12,198 nucleotides of DNA from Kingella pumchi (GTDB lineage Bacteria; Pseudomonadota; Gammaproteobacteria; Burkholderiales; Neisseriaceae), in the NCBI RefSeq assembly GCF_022288825.1, contig NZ_JAKOOW010000001.1, forward strand, positions 2,172 through 14,369. The letters are read 5' to 3'. The notes beneath the pieces were generated by a model. It had not been told where the DNA came from. It searched no databases and saw only the letters and a list, made by a program, of their open reading frames with translations. Both the position numbers and the translations under genes were made by a program. This document shows, in pieces, positions 5,429 through 12,198 of the stretch (positions are counted from its first letter, which is position 1; every line of letters starts with the position of its first letter).

Positions 5429-8017
5429 ATGTTAGAAATGTACCGCCAGGCCGCCGCCGAGCGCGCCGCTCTGGGCATTCCCGCCCTGCCCCTTTCCGCC
5501 CAGCAAACCGCTGATCTGGTCGAACTGCTCAAAAACCCGCCCGCAGGCGAAGACCATCAGTTTCTGGTCGATCTGCTCGCCCACCGCGTGCCGCCGGGTG
5601 TGGACGACGCTTCCAAAGTGAAAGCCTCCTTCCTTGCCGCCGTTGCCGAAGGCAGCGCCGTAAGCCCGCTGATTTCCCCCGAATACGCCACCGAACTCTT
5701 GGGCACCATGCTCGGCGGCTACAACATCCATCCCCTGATCGAGCTTCTGGACAACGACAAGCTCGCCCCCATCGCCGCCGAAGGTTTGAAACACACGCTG
5801 CTGATGTTTGATTCCTTCCACGACGTGCAGGAAAAAGCCGAAAAAGGCAACGTCCATGCCAAAGAAGTATTGCAGTCATGGGCGGATGCCGAATGGTTTA
5901 CCTCGCGCGAAAAAGTGCCGGAAAAAATCACCGTTACCGTATTTAAAGTAGACGGCGAAACCAATACCGACGATCTCTCCCCCGCGCCCGATGCCTGGTC
6001 GCGCCCCGATATTCCGCTACACGCGCTGGCGATGCTGAAAAACCCGCGCGAGGGCATCAATCCCGACAAGCCGGGCGAAGTCGGCCCGATCAAGCTCTTG
6101 GAAGAGCTCAAAACCAAAGGCCATCCCGTGGCCTATGTCGGCGACGTGGTCGGCACCGGCTCTTCACGCAAATCCGCCACCAACTCCGTTATCTGGCATA
6201 CCGGCGTGGACATTCCGTTTGTACCGAACAAACGCTTCGGCGGCGTGTGTCTCGGCGGCAAAATCGCGCCGATTTTCTTCAATACGCAAGAAGACTCGGG
6301 CGCGCTGCCGATTGAAGTGGACGTCTCCGCGCTGAAAATGGGCGACGTGGTCGATATCCTGCCTTACGAAGGCAAAATCGTGAAAAACGGCGAAACCGTG
6401 GCCGAATTTGCCCTGAAATCGGAAGTCTTGCTCGACGAAGTGCAGGCCGGCGGCCGTATCAACCTGATTATCGGCCGCGGTCTCACCGCCAAAGCCCGCG
6501 AAGCGCTCGGCCTGCCCGCATCCGACAAATTCCGCCTGCCCAAAGCCCCCGCCGAGAGCAAGGCCGGTTTCACGCTGGCGCAAAAAATGGTTGGCCGCGC
6601 CTGCGGTTTGCCCGAAGGCCAAGGCGTGCGCCCCGGTACTTACTGCGAACCGCGCATGACCACCGTCGGCTCGCAGGACACCACTGGCCCGATGACCCGC
6701 GACGAGCTCAAAGACCTCGCCTGCCTGGGTTTCTCCGCCGACATGGTGATGCAGTCTTTCTGCCACACCGCCGCCTATCCGAAACCCGTTGACGTGAAAA
6801 CCCACAAAGAGCTGCCCGAATTTATCTCCACGCGCGGCGGCGTGGCCTTGCGCCCGGGCGACGGCGTGATCCACTCCTGGCTCAACCGCCTGCTCTTGCC
6901 CGATACCGTCGGCACCGGCGGCGACTCGCACACCCGCTTCCCCATCGGCATCTCCTTCCCCGCAGGCTCGGGTTTGGTGGCCTTTGCCGCCGCCACCGGC
7001 GTGATGCCGCTGGATATGCCCGAGTCCGTGCTCGTGCGTTTTTCAGGCAAGCTCCAACCGGGCGTAACCCTGCGCGACATGGTCAACGCCATTCCGCTGT
7101 ATGCCATCAAACAAGGGCTGCTCACCGTGGCCAAAGCCGGTAAGAAAAATATCTTCTCCGGCCGCATTCTCGAAATCGAAGGCCTGCCCGATTTGAAAGT
7201 CGAACAAGCCTTTGAATTGACCGACGCTTCCGCCGAACGCTCCGCCGCCGGCTGCACCGTCAAGCTCAACAAAGAGCCGATTATCGAGTATATGCAGTCC
7301 AATATCGTGTTGATGAAAAACATGATTGCTGACGGCTACAAAGACCCGCGCACGCTCGAGCGCCGCATCAAAGCCATGGAAAAATGGCTGGCCGATCCGC
7401 AGCTGCTCGAAGCCGATAAAGATGCCGAATACGCCGCCGTCATCGAAATCAACATGGACGACATCAAAGAGCCCATCATCGCCTGCCCGAACGACCCCGA
7501 CGACGTGTGCTTTATGTCGGAAAAATCCGGCACCGTGATCGACGAAGTGTTCATCGGCTCGTGCATGACCAACATCGGACACTTCCGCGCCGCGTCCAAG
7601 CTGCTCGAAGGCAAGAGCGACATCCCCGTGCGCCTGTGGATGGCGCCGCCCACCAAAATGGACGCCCACCAGCTTTCCGACGAAGGCCACTACGGCGTAC
7701 TCGGCCGCGCCGGCGCCCGCATGGAAATGCCCGGCTGCTCGCTGTGCATGGGCAACCAGGCGCAGGTACGCGAAGGCGCCACCGTAATGTCCACCTCCAC
7801 CCGCAACTTCCCCAACCGTCTGGGCAAAAACACCTTCGTTTACCTCGGCTCGGCGGAACTCGCGGCCATCTGCTCCAAACTCGGCAAAATCCCCACCGTT
7901 GAAGAATACCAAGCCAATATCGGCATCATCAACGAACAGGGCGACCAGATTTACCGTTATATGAACTTTAACGAAATCGACGAATACAACGAAAAAGCCG
8001 AAGCAGTAAACGTCTGA
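5429..8017 (+). CDS. acnB: aconitate hydratase B
   Basis: AcnB converts citrate to isocitrate through cis-aconitate in the TCA cycle. In many bacteria it also handles 2-methyl-cis-aconitate. The 862 residues match the B-type length (E. coli AcnB is 865). The order is also B-type: an N-terminal HEAT-like helical domain (about 1-160), then the swivel domain (about 165-370, with GDVVGTGSSRKSATNS), then the catalytic core. The three [4Fe-4S] ligands are C712 (FIGSCMTN), C770 and C773 (CSLCMGN). Other active-site stretches include GGDSHTRFPIG and STSTRNFPNR. The start ATG 5429 has AAAAGGAA upstream. A clear promoter precedes it and a DUS-pair terminator follows, so it is probably monocistronic. 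No exact DUS lies inside this long gene. Confidence 0.98.
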   Translation: MLEMYRQAAAERAALGIPALPLSAQQTADLVELLKNPPAGEDHQFLVDLLAHRVPPGVDDASKVKASFLAAVAEGSAVSPLISPEYATELLGTMLGGYNIHPLIELLDNDKLAPIAAEGLKHTLLMFDSFHDVQEKAEKGNVHAKEVLQSWADAEWFTSREKVPEKITVTVFKVDGETNTDDLSPAPDAWSRPDIPLHALAMLKNPREGINPDKPGEVGPIKLLEELKTKGHPVAYVGDVVGTGSSRKSATNSVIWHTGVDIPFVPNKRFGGVCLGGKIAPIFFNTQEDSGALPIEVDVSALKMGDVVDILPYEGKIVKNGETVAEFALKSEVLLDEVQAGGRINLIIGRGLTAKAREALGLPASDKFRLPKAPAESKAGFTLAQKMVGRACGLPEGQGVRPGTYCEPRMTTVGSQDTTGPMTRDELKDLACLGFSADMVMQSFCHTAAYPKPVDVKTHKELPEFISTRGGVALRPGDGVIHSWLNRLLLPDTVGTGGDSHTRFPIGISFPAGSGLVAFAAATGVMPLDMPESVLVRFSGKLQPGVTLRDMVNAIPLYAIKQGLLTVAKAGKKNIFSGRILEIEGLPDLKVEQAFELTDASAERSAAGCTVKLNKEPIIEYMQSNIVLMKNMIADGYKDPRTLERRIKAMEKWLADPQLLEADKDAEYAAVIEINMDDIKEPIIACPNDPDDVCFMSEKSGTVIDEVFIGSCMTNIGHFRAASKLLEGKSDIPVRLWMAPPTKMDAHQLSDEGHYGVLGRAGARMEMPGCSLCMGNQAQVREGATVMSTSTRNFPNRLGKNTFVYLGSAELAAICSKLGKIPTVEEYQANIGIINEQGDQIYRYMNFNEIDEYNEKAEAVNV

Positions 8018-8021
8018 ACCC

Positions 8022-8064
8022 AAGCAGCCTGAAAACCGAAACTAGGTTTTCAGGCTACTTTTTT
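8022..8064 (+). terminator. DUS-pair intrinsic terminator of acnB
   Basis: AAGCAGCCTGAAAACC (8022-8037) pairs with GGTTTTCAGGCTACTT (8045-8060). There is one mismatch and a seven-base loop, and the T run spans 8059-8064. It begins four bases after the acnB stop codon. Each arm is a DUS variant, and the two arms differ from each other. Confidence 0.85.
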
Positions 8065-8071
8065 CCACCCC

Positions 8072-8090
8072 CTTTCAGGCAGCCTGAAAG
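8072..8090. repeat. palindromic DUS between acnB and the phosphatase gene
   Basis: CTTTCAGGCAGCCTGAAAG is a perfect palindrome around a central A. It contains the exact kingDUS on the plus strand (8077-8088) and the exact AGGCTGCCTGAA (simDUS spelling) on the minus strand (8074-8085). Confidence 0.85.
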
Positions 8091-8123
8091 CCCCGCCCAT
8101 CAAACACGAAAGGAAAACATAAT

Positions 8124-8792
8124 ATGAAAAACATCTACCTCATCCGCCACGCCCAAAGCGCCGCCAACGCCATGCCCTCGCACGGCGGACTCGTTACCTA
8201 CCGCAACGCCGACATCCCCATCACCGAACTCGGGCAAACCCAAGCGCAAAGCCTCGCCCAATGGCTGCGCGAACACACCCCGCAGCCCGATGCCGTATTC
8301 GTTTCCCCCTACCTGCGCACCCAGCAAACCGCCCGCCCCTACCTCGAACAAAGCAGCCTGAAAGCCGAAGTGCTGCACGATCTGCACGAATTCAACTATC
8401 TCTCCTTCGCCCATATCGACGGCCAAAACTTTACCCGGCTCAAACAACTCTCCGAAGCCTACTGGCAGCGCAACGATCCCGACTACCGCGACGGCGAAGA
8501 CTGCGACAGCTTCGCATCGTTCTACCGCCGCATCGCCGACACCCGCGCCCATTTCCGCCGCCTGTCCGACGGTAATTACACCGTTTTCGGCCACGGCTTC
8601 TGGATCGGCCTGCTGCTGTGGCAGCTGATCGGCCGCAACCACGGCATCGACATGCACCACTTCCGCACTTTCGAACTGCAAGTGCGCCCGCGCAATACCG
8701 AAGTCTTCCTGCTGCGCATCGACGATACCGACAGCGAAACCATCACCAAAATCCGCCGCCTGCACGATCAGGAACATTTGGAAGCAGCCTGA
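8124..8792 (+). CDS. histidine phosphatase-family protein (phosphoglycerate mutase-like)
   Basis: The 222-residue cytoplasmic protein has the branch-1 histidine phosphatase layout. R8-H9 in IRHAQS is the phospho-acceptor motif, ITELGQTQAQ (33-42) follows it, R65 lies in SPYLRTQQTA, E89 in LHEF is the likely acid, and H157 in VFGHG is the second catalytic His. Members remove phosphate from small metabolites or phosphoproteins, and the substrate cannot be told from sequence. The start ATG 8124 has AAAGGAAAA at about 8109-8117. A one-mismatch DUS (8351-8362) encodes SSLK at 77-80. Another (8782-8793) supplies the last codons, EAA then TGA. It is the first gene after the acnB terminator and is convergent with the Sel1 gene. 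Confidence 0.9.
   Translation: MKNIYLIRHAQSAANAMPSHGGLVTYRNADIPITELGQTQAQSLAQWLREHTPQPDAVFVSPYLRTQQTARPYLEQSSLKAEVLHDLHEFNYLSFAHIDGQNFTRLKQLSEAYWQRNDPDYRDGEDCDSFASFYRRIADTRAHFRRLSDGNYTVFGHGFWIGLLLWQLIGRNHGIDMHHFRTFELQVRPRNTEVFLLRIDDTDSETITKIRRLHDQEHLEAA
8351..8362 (+). repeat. one-mismatch DUS inside the histidine phosphatase gene
   Basis: AAGCAGCCTGAA is the same variant that is repeated in tandem at the right end of the window. It is read in frame as SSLK plus flanks. Confidence 0.6.
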
Positions 8793-8793
8793 A
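8782..8793 (+). repeat. one-mismatch DUS supplying a stop codon
   Basis: AAGCAGCCTGAA contains the TGA (8790-8792) that ends the histidine phosphatase gene. Confidence 0.65.
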
Positions 8794-8815
8794 ACGCCTA
8801 AAACATCCCAACCAT

Positions 8816-8861
8816 AAAAAGGCAGCCTGAAAGCGCAAACATGCTTTTCAGGCTGCCTGAA
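8816..8861 (-). terminator. DUS-pair terminator between convergent genes, minus-strand polarity
   Basis: Plus DUS 8820-8831 and reverse DUS 8847-8858 form a stem of about 15 bp (8820-8834 with 8843-8858, one bulged T). On the minus strand it is followed by five T (the A run 8816-8820). The layout suits termination of the Sel1 gene at 8873. On the plus strand no T tract follows. Bases 8850-8861 also read AGGCTGCCTGAA, the simDUS spelling. Confidence 0.75.
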
Positions 8862-8872
8862 TATTGGGGCGC

Positions 8873-9781
8873 TTAGCGGATGCCCATTGTTCTTAACTTT
8901 TGCAGATTTTCGCGGGCAAGCGCCTTGGCTTCGGCATTGTCTGCCGTATCGGGCTGCGCCAGCACTTTTTGCCACCATGCTTTGGCTTGTTGGTAATTTT
9001 TCGCCACGCCTTGACCGTTTGCATATATTGCACCCAAATTGTTTTGAGCCATAGCATATCCTTGAGTAGCGGCTTTTTGATACCATTTTGCTGCCTGTTG
9101 ATAGTTTTGTGCTACACCTTGACCGTTTTCATACATACTGCCCAGATTATATTGCGCCTTAACATCTCCTTGATTGGCAGCTTTTTCAAACCACACCTTT
9201 GCCAGTTGATAGTTCTGCGGCACACCAAGACCGTTGTTATACATCATGCCCAAATTGTTTTGTGCTAGAGCAAATCCTTGATTAGCAGCTTTTTGAAACC
9301 AAGCAAAGGCTTGTTGATAATTCCGTGCCACACCAAGACCGTCTTTATACATCATAGCCAAATTATATTGCGCCCCGGCAAATCCTTGATTGGCGGCTTT
9401 TTGATACCAAACAAAGGCTTGTTGATTGTTCGGTACCACGCCTTTGCCTTGGCTATACATTACGCCTAAATTGTTTTGCGCCTTAATATGTCCTTGATTA
9501 GCAGCTTTTTGATACCACGCTAGCGCTTGTTTATTGTTCTGCGCCATACCTTTTCCTTGTTCATACATTACGCCTAAATTGTATTGCGCTTGGGCATTAC
9601 CTTGCCGGGCGATCGGCTGGAACAAACGAAAGGCTTGTTCATACTTTCCGGCATCATAAGCTGCCACAGCTTGTTCAATTTGTGCTTGGTTATCCGCCCA
9701 AACAGGCGCAGCCACTGCCAGTAGCAATGCCGCCAAAGCTGCGTTCAGCGGTTTGGAAAACAATTTGCGGGGGCTAAACAT
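8873..9781 (-). CDS. exported protein with six Sel1 repeats
   Basis: The product is 302 residues. A signal peptide is clear: positively charged start (MFSPRKLFSK), hydrophobic stretch AALAALLLAVAAP, then cleavage after PVWA at about residue 29. The mature protein should be periplasmic or outer-membrane associated. Six perfectly spaced 36-residue Sel1 repeats follow, with AQ(Y/N)NL at 65, 101, 137, 173, 209 and 245, each with G(K/L/Q)GV and a WYQKAANQG-type end. A short charged tail closes it. The repeats are also visible as 108-bp units in the DNA. ATG 9781 is chosen because AAGGAAAG precedes it. An upstream TTG at 9802 would put a charged tail on the signal peptide. The function of such scaffolds varies, and the partner is unknown. 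Confidence 0.9.
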   Translation of the reverse strand: MFSPRKLFSKPLNAALAALLLAVAAPVWADNQAQIEQAVAAYDAGKYEQAFRLFQPIARQGNAQAQYNLGVMYEQGKGMAQNNKQALAWYQKAANQGHIKAQNNLGVMYSQGKGVVPNNQQAFVWYQKAANQGFAGAQYNLAMMYKDGLGVARNYQQAFAWFQKAANQGFALAQNNLGMMYNNGLGVPQNYQLAKVWFEKAANQGDVKAQYNLGSMYENGQGVAQNYQQAAKWYQKAATQGYAMAQNNLGAIYANGQGVAKNYQQAKAWWQKVLAQPDTADNAEAKALARENLQKLRTMGIR

Positions 9782-9984
9782 TATCTTTCTTTCCTTATGC
9801 AAAAATCAGGCAGCCATCGCCGCCATTGGATTTGAAACCGCGCTTGCCGTTTGGCTCAGTAAAGTGTGTTTTCCAGCGACTTCATTTACCGTTTCGCTCC
9901 ACAAGGCAGCCTGAAAGCGGGAAAACCGTTTTCAGGCTGCCTTGTGTGTTGCAAAACGGCGGCGGCACGGCAGCGCCGTCCATC
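9782..9984. other. intergenic region between two minus-strand genes
   Basis: It holds the ribosome binding site of the Sel1 gene (near 9789-9796), a partial DUS (AGGCAGCCATCG, about 9808-9819) and the inverted DUS pair described separately. No other gene or promoter could be fixed. Confidence 0.4.
9900..9946. repeat. inverted DUS pair downstream of the tyrosine phosphatase gene
   Basis: CACAAGGCAGCCTGAAA (9900-9916) pairs perfectly with TTTCAGGCTGCCTTGTG (9930-9946). This 17-bp stem, with a 13-base loop, contains exact DUS at 9904-9915 and 9931-9942. No T tract follows on either strand. It may still end transcription of the minus-strand phosphatase gene. Confidence 0.8.
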
Positions 9985-10443
9985 TCACAAGCGCCCATCC
10001 TGCAGCCTGTCGGCGATTTCTTCGCAGCAGGCGGCCAGCAGGTCGCGGGTTTGGGTGAAATTGCGGGTGAACCACGGGTCGGGGATATGGTCGTAGGGGC
10101 GGTTGCCGACCAGGTCGGTGATTTTGAATATCTGCTGCGGCCGGCGGCCGAAGCGCTCTTGCATATCGGCCAGATTGCTGTCGTCCATCACCATAATGTA
10201 GTCGAATTCGTCCAAATCGCTCTCGCGCACGCGGCGGCTGGTAAAACCGTTGGACGCGATGCCTAGGCCGTCGAGAATATCGGCGCTGCCGCAGTGCATG
10301 CCTTCGCCGTCGTGCCAGCCGGATGTGCCGGCGCTGGCGGTTTCCAGCGGCAGGCCGCGTTTGGCGGCGGTGTCGCGCATCATGTATTCGGCCAGCGGCG
10401 AGCGGCAGATATTGCCCAGGCAGACAAACAGGATTTTTTTCAT
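9985..10443 (-). CDS. low-molecular-weight protein tyrosine phosphatase
   Basis: This is a cytoplasmic class II cysteine phosphatase of 152 residues, the usual length. The P-loop CLGNICRS begins at residue 8, with nucleophile C8 and R14 (C-x5-R). The general-acid loop is PDPW at 121-124, with D122. SAGTSGWHDG (38-47) is another family landmark. Members dephosphorylate tyrosine kinases of capsule and exopolysaccharide systems (Wzb, Etp) or act more broadly. No kinase or polysaccharide gene is next to it, so the role is open. The start ATG 10443 has AGGAAG upstream. A GTG at 10461 in the same frame would overlap that site. It is divergent from the VWA gene, with 105 bases between the two start codons. 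Confidence 0.93.
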   Translation of the reverse strand: MKKILFVCLGNICRSPLAEYMMRDTAAKRGLPLETASAGTSGWHDGEGMHCGSADILDGLGIASNGFTSRRVRESDLDEFDYIMVMDDSNLADMQERFGRRPQQIFKITDLVGNRPYDHIPDPWFTRNFTQTRDLLAACCEEIADRLQDGRL

Positions 10444-10512
10444 ATCGCTTCCTTTCTTCACGGATTGCGGCGGAAGCGGCGATTATGCCATGCCGCGCGG
10501 CGGCTTCTGTGG

Positions 10513-10518
10513 CACAAT
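10513..10518 (+). promoter_or_regulatory. possible -10 element for the VWA gene
   Basis: CACAAT at 10513-10518 lies 31 bases before the ATG. It matches TATAAT at four of six positions and has no convincing -35. It is weak, but it is the best candidate in the 105-base divergent spacer. Confidence 0.25.
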
Positions 10519-10548
10519 CCCGTTTCTTTTCCGATTGGGGGTTTTTCC

Positions 10549-11601
10549 ATGCGCCGTTTGCCGGTTTTTTTAGTGATAGACATTTCCGAAAGTATGGCGG
10601 GCGACAACCTGCGCCGCATGCAGGAAGGGATAGACGCGCTGCTCACCTCGCTGCGCAGCGACCCTTACGCGCTGGAAACGGTGCATCTTTCAGTGATCGC
10701 CTTTGCCGGCGTGGCACGCACGCTGGCGCCGCTGGTGGAACTGTTTTCTTTCTACCCGCCGCGGCTGCCGATGGGTTCGGGCACGTCTATCGGCAAGGCG
10801 CTGGACGTGCTGATGGACGAAATCGATCGCCAGGTGGTGCGCGGCAGCGCCGAACGCAAGGGCGACTACAAACCGCTGGTGTATTTTATGTCCGACGGCA
10901 AAGCCACCGACGACCCCACGGCCGCCCTCGAGCGCTGGCGGCGTGATTTCGACCATCGCGCCACGCTGGTTTCCATCGGCATCGGCCCCTTTGCCGATTT
11001 GTCGCTCCTAAGCGGCATCAGCCGCCACACCCTGCGCCTGAACACCGAAGGCGAAGCCGACTTCAAAGCCTTTATCAGCTGGATTTCGCAGTCGGTTTCC
11101 GCGCAAAGCCGCAGCCTGGGCATCGACGCCCCGCTCACGCTCGATAAAGCCCCTGCCGGCGGCAACCCGCTACTCTCTTTGGTTAAAGACCTCGGCGACG
11201 CGGCGGCGGTGGACGAAAACTATGTCATCATCACCGGCCTGTGCGCCAAAAGCCGCCTGCCCTATCTGATGAAATACGAGCGCCTGCCCGATTTGGGGCA
11301 CATCCCCTTTTTCAACAAAAAACCGGCGCAGGTTTACCGCTACGCCGGCGCCTATCCCGCCGAGCGCGACTTTGCCGAATGGTCGGATCAGCGCACCAAC
11401 ACCCAAACCGTCTCCACCTCCATGCTCGAAGGCGGCGGTGGCTGTCCCCACTGCGGCGCCCGCTACGGGCTGGCCAGCTGCTCCTGCGGCCAGATTTTCT
11501 GCGTGGACGGCGACGGCGAAGTGACCTGCCCCGGCTGCAACCAGACCATCTACATGGGCAGCAGCGGCGAAGACTTCGACATCGCCCGTTCGCGCGGCTA
11601 A
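10549..11601 (+). CDS. TerY/YegL-like von Willebrand A protein with C-terminal zinc-ribbon module
   Basis: The product is 350 residues. The VWA domain spans about 4-190 with a complete MIDAS metal site: DISES (11-15), T79 in GSGTS and D116 in MSDG. A linker of about 100 residues follows. The Cys-rich C-terminus has C299, C302, C311, C313, C318, C327 and C330, which fits a zinc ribbon of the TerY-C type. Proteins of this class belong to tellurite/stress-linked signalling modules, usually beside a PP2C phosphatase and a protein kinase, where the VWA domain is thought to hold the complex. ATG 10549 has a GGGGG run about eight bases upstream. The frame is open back to 10294, but that part is antisense to the phosphatase gene. 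The next gene starts 76 bases downstream, so the two may share a transcript. Confidence 0.88.
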   Translation: MRRLPVFLVIDISESMAGDNLRRMQEGIDALLTSLRSDPYALETVHLSVIAFAGVARTLAPLVELFSFYPPRLPMGSGTSIGKALDVLMDEIDRQVVRGSAERKGDYKPLVYFMSDGKATDDPTAALERWRRDFDHRATLVSIGIGPFADLSLLSGISRHTLRLNTEGEADFKAFISWISQSVSAQSRSLGIDAPLTLDKAPAGGNPLLSLVKDLGDAAAVDENYVIITGLCAKSRLPYLMKYERLPDLGHIPFFNKKPAQVYRYAGAYPAERDFAEWSDQRTNTQTVSTSMLEGGGGCPHCGARYGLASCSCGQIFCVDGDGEVTCPGCNQTIYMGSSGEDFDIARSRG

Positions 11602-11616
11602 ACGAAAAACCGCCTT

Positions 11617-11658
11617 CAGGCAGCCTGAAAACCGCCCAACCGCCTTTCAGGCTGCCTG
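11617..11658. repeat. inverted DUS pair between the VWA gene and the next gene
   Basis: Plus DUS 11618-11629 and reverse DUS 11646-11657 form a perfect 14-bp stem (11617-11630 with 11645-11658) with a 14-base loop. No T tract follows, so it need not block read-through into the gene at 11677. The first copy (TTCAGGCAGCCTGAA) is again of the palindromic kind. Confidence 0.8.
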
Positions 11659-11676
11659 CTCCTACGAAAGAAACCC

Positions 11677-12198
11677 ATGACCGGCATCCTCCCCCACCAC
11701 CTGCAAAGCTGGCAGCCGCAGGCCGATAAAGAGCAGCTGACGGAATTTATCCGCCGCCACGCCACCCTGCTGCGGCTGCTGGAAGAGAGCTGGCAGCAGT
11801 TTGCCGCCGATTATGCGCCGCCCGCGCCTACTCCCACCGCCTACGCCGAAGGCTTCAGCATCGACGCCCTCAGCCACAGCCCGCTTGATGCCACCGAAAG
11901 CGCCGCCTTTGCCGAACATTTCGCCGGCCGCGGGCAACGCCGCGACCGCCCCTTCGGCGATCACGTCGAAATCCGCGACCACGGCTGGCAGCTGGCCGAC
12001 GATCACAACGGGCACGACGCCCGCAGGCAGCCTGAAAACCAGCCCGACACCACAGCCGCCGAACCACCCTTTGTCTTTGCCGAAATGCTGCCCATGCAGC
12101 CTGAAAGCTCAAAGCAGCCTGAAAGCTCAAAGCAGCCTGAAAGCCCGAAGCAGCCTGAAAGCCCGAAGCAGCCTGAAAGCCCGAAGCAGCCTGAAAGC
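11677..12198 (+). CDS. 5' part of a gene with a QPES repeat tail, cut by the window edge
   Basis: The frame opens at ATG 11677 (weak GAAAGAAA upstream) and has no stop to the window end: 174 residues. Residues about 1-45 look helical (LQSWQPQADKEQL...FIRRHATLLRLLEESWQQFA). A Pro/Ala linker (APPAPTPTAYAEG) and an acidic/His-rich stretch (to about 115) follow, with no signal peptide or membrane segment. An exact DUS at 12025-12036 encodes RQPEN. From 12094 six 18-bp units encode QPES(S/P)K repeats. I do not recognise the family. Placement behind a TerY-like VWA gene suggests the N-terminal extension of a PP2C phosphatase or another triad member, but no phosphatase motif is inside the window. 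Wobble positions are mostly G or C, like the neighbouring genes. Confidence 0.75.
   Translation, partial: MTGILPHHLQSWQPQADKEQLTEFIRRHATLLRLLEESWQQFAADYAPPAPTPTAYAEGFSIDALSHSPLDATESAAFAEHFAGRGQRRDRPFGDHVEIRDHGWQLADDHNGHDARRQPENQPDTTAAEPPFVFAEMLPMQPESSKQPESSKQPESPKQPESPKQPESPKQPES
12025..12036 (+). repeat. exact DUS inside the last gene
   Basis: AGGCAGCCTGAA is read in frame as R-QPE-N. The nearby tandem array uses the same frame of the motif, so this copy may be related to its seed. Confidence 0.85.
12094..12198 (+). repeat. 18-bp tandem array of DUS-like units, running off the window
   Basis: There are five full units (12094-12111, 12112-12129, 12130-12147, 12148-12165, 12166-12183) and 15 bases of a sixth. 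Units 2 to 6 begin AAGCAGCCTGAA, one mismatch from the DUS. Unit 1 begins ATGCAGCCTGAA. The spacer is AGCTCA in the first two units and AGCCCG later, so the later ones are identical and look recently expanded. The period is a multiple of three, so changes in copy number keep the reading frame. Confidence 0.95.

Noticed and set aside
7043..8023. Minus-strand open frame of 326 codons
   Set aside because: It is antisense to the catalytic half of acnB, with Gly/Val/Phe/His-rich shadow composition and no motif.
8100..9086. Minus-strand open frame of 328 codons
   Set aside because: It crosses the histidine phosphatase gene antisense and runs into the Sel1 gene in another frame. Both real genes have clear family motifs.
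10294..10548. N-terminal extension of the VWA protein by 85 residues
   Set aside because: This part is antisense to the tyrosine phosphatase gene. ATG 10549 opens directly on the first VWA strand and has a GGGGG run in front.
10549..11601. Tellurite resistance as the stated function
   Set aside because: TerY-like proteins are named after tellurite loci, but no terZABCDE genes are present here. Only the domain class can be supported.
12094..12198. CRISPR-like array
   Set aside because: The 18-bp period leaves only six bases between repeat cores, and the spacers are nearly identical and in coding frame. It is a tandem repeat, not a repeat-spacer array.

Overview
The window is chromosomal DNA of a member of the Neisseriaceae. 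The clearest sign is the DNA uptake sequence (DUS) AGGCAGCCTGAA, the dialect described as AG-kingDUS (Kingella and relatives). By eye there are sixteen exact copies on the two strands plus many one-mismatch copies. The genes are mostly GC-rich and housekeeping in type. Genus and species cannot be fixed from this sequence.

Layout, left to right: the 3' end of an unrecognised gene (1-327); a small cytoplasmic Sel1-repeat protein (394-852); an atypical SDR NAD(P)-binding protein (983-1813); an AT-rich island (about 1877-2650) with an orphan membrane protein on the minus strand (2010-2582) beside a remnant of an ABC-transporter ATPase (2638-2727); gltX on the minus strand (2829-4229); divergent from it a TatD-family metal hydrolase (4442-5266); acnB, aconitase B (5429-8017); a histidine phosphatase-family protein (8124-8792); an exported protein with six Sel1 repeats on the minus strand (8873-9781); a low-molecular-weight protein tyrosine phosphatase on the minus strand (9985-10443); and a TerY/YegL-like von Willebrand A protein with a C-terminal Cys-rich zinc-ribbon module (10549-11601). 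A gene open at the right edge (11677-12198) follows it.

Most gene ends carry inverted DUS pairs or single DUS. Several have the form of intrinsic terminators, and three genes take their stop codon from a DUS. DUS-type sequence also enters coding sequence in frame: a GSLKTT peptide in TatD and in the SDR protein, SSLK in the histidine phosphatase, and QPE in the last gene. That last gene contains an 18-bp tandem array of DUS-like units running to the window edge.

The most interesting region is the right end. A TerY-like VWA protein is followed, on the same strand, by a protein with a low-complexity tail built from uptake-sequence-like repeats. In known systems the VWA protein is encoded beside a PP2C phosphatase and a protein kinase (TerY-P triad; YegL/YegK/YegI in E. 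coli), so the cut gene may be the phosphatase. That part is inference. No tRNA, rRNA, CRISPR array, prophage or complete insertion sequence was seen.
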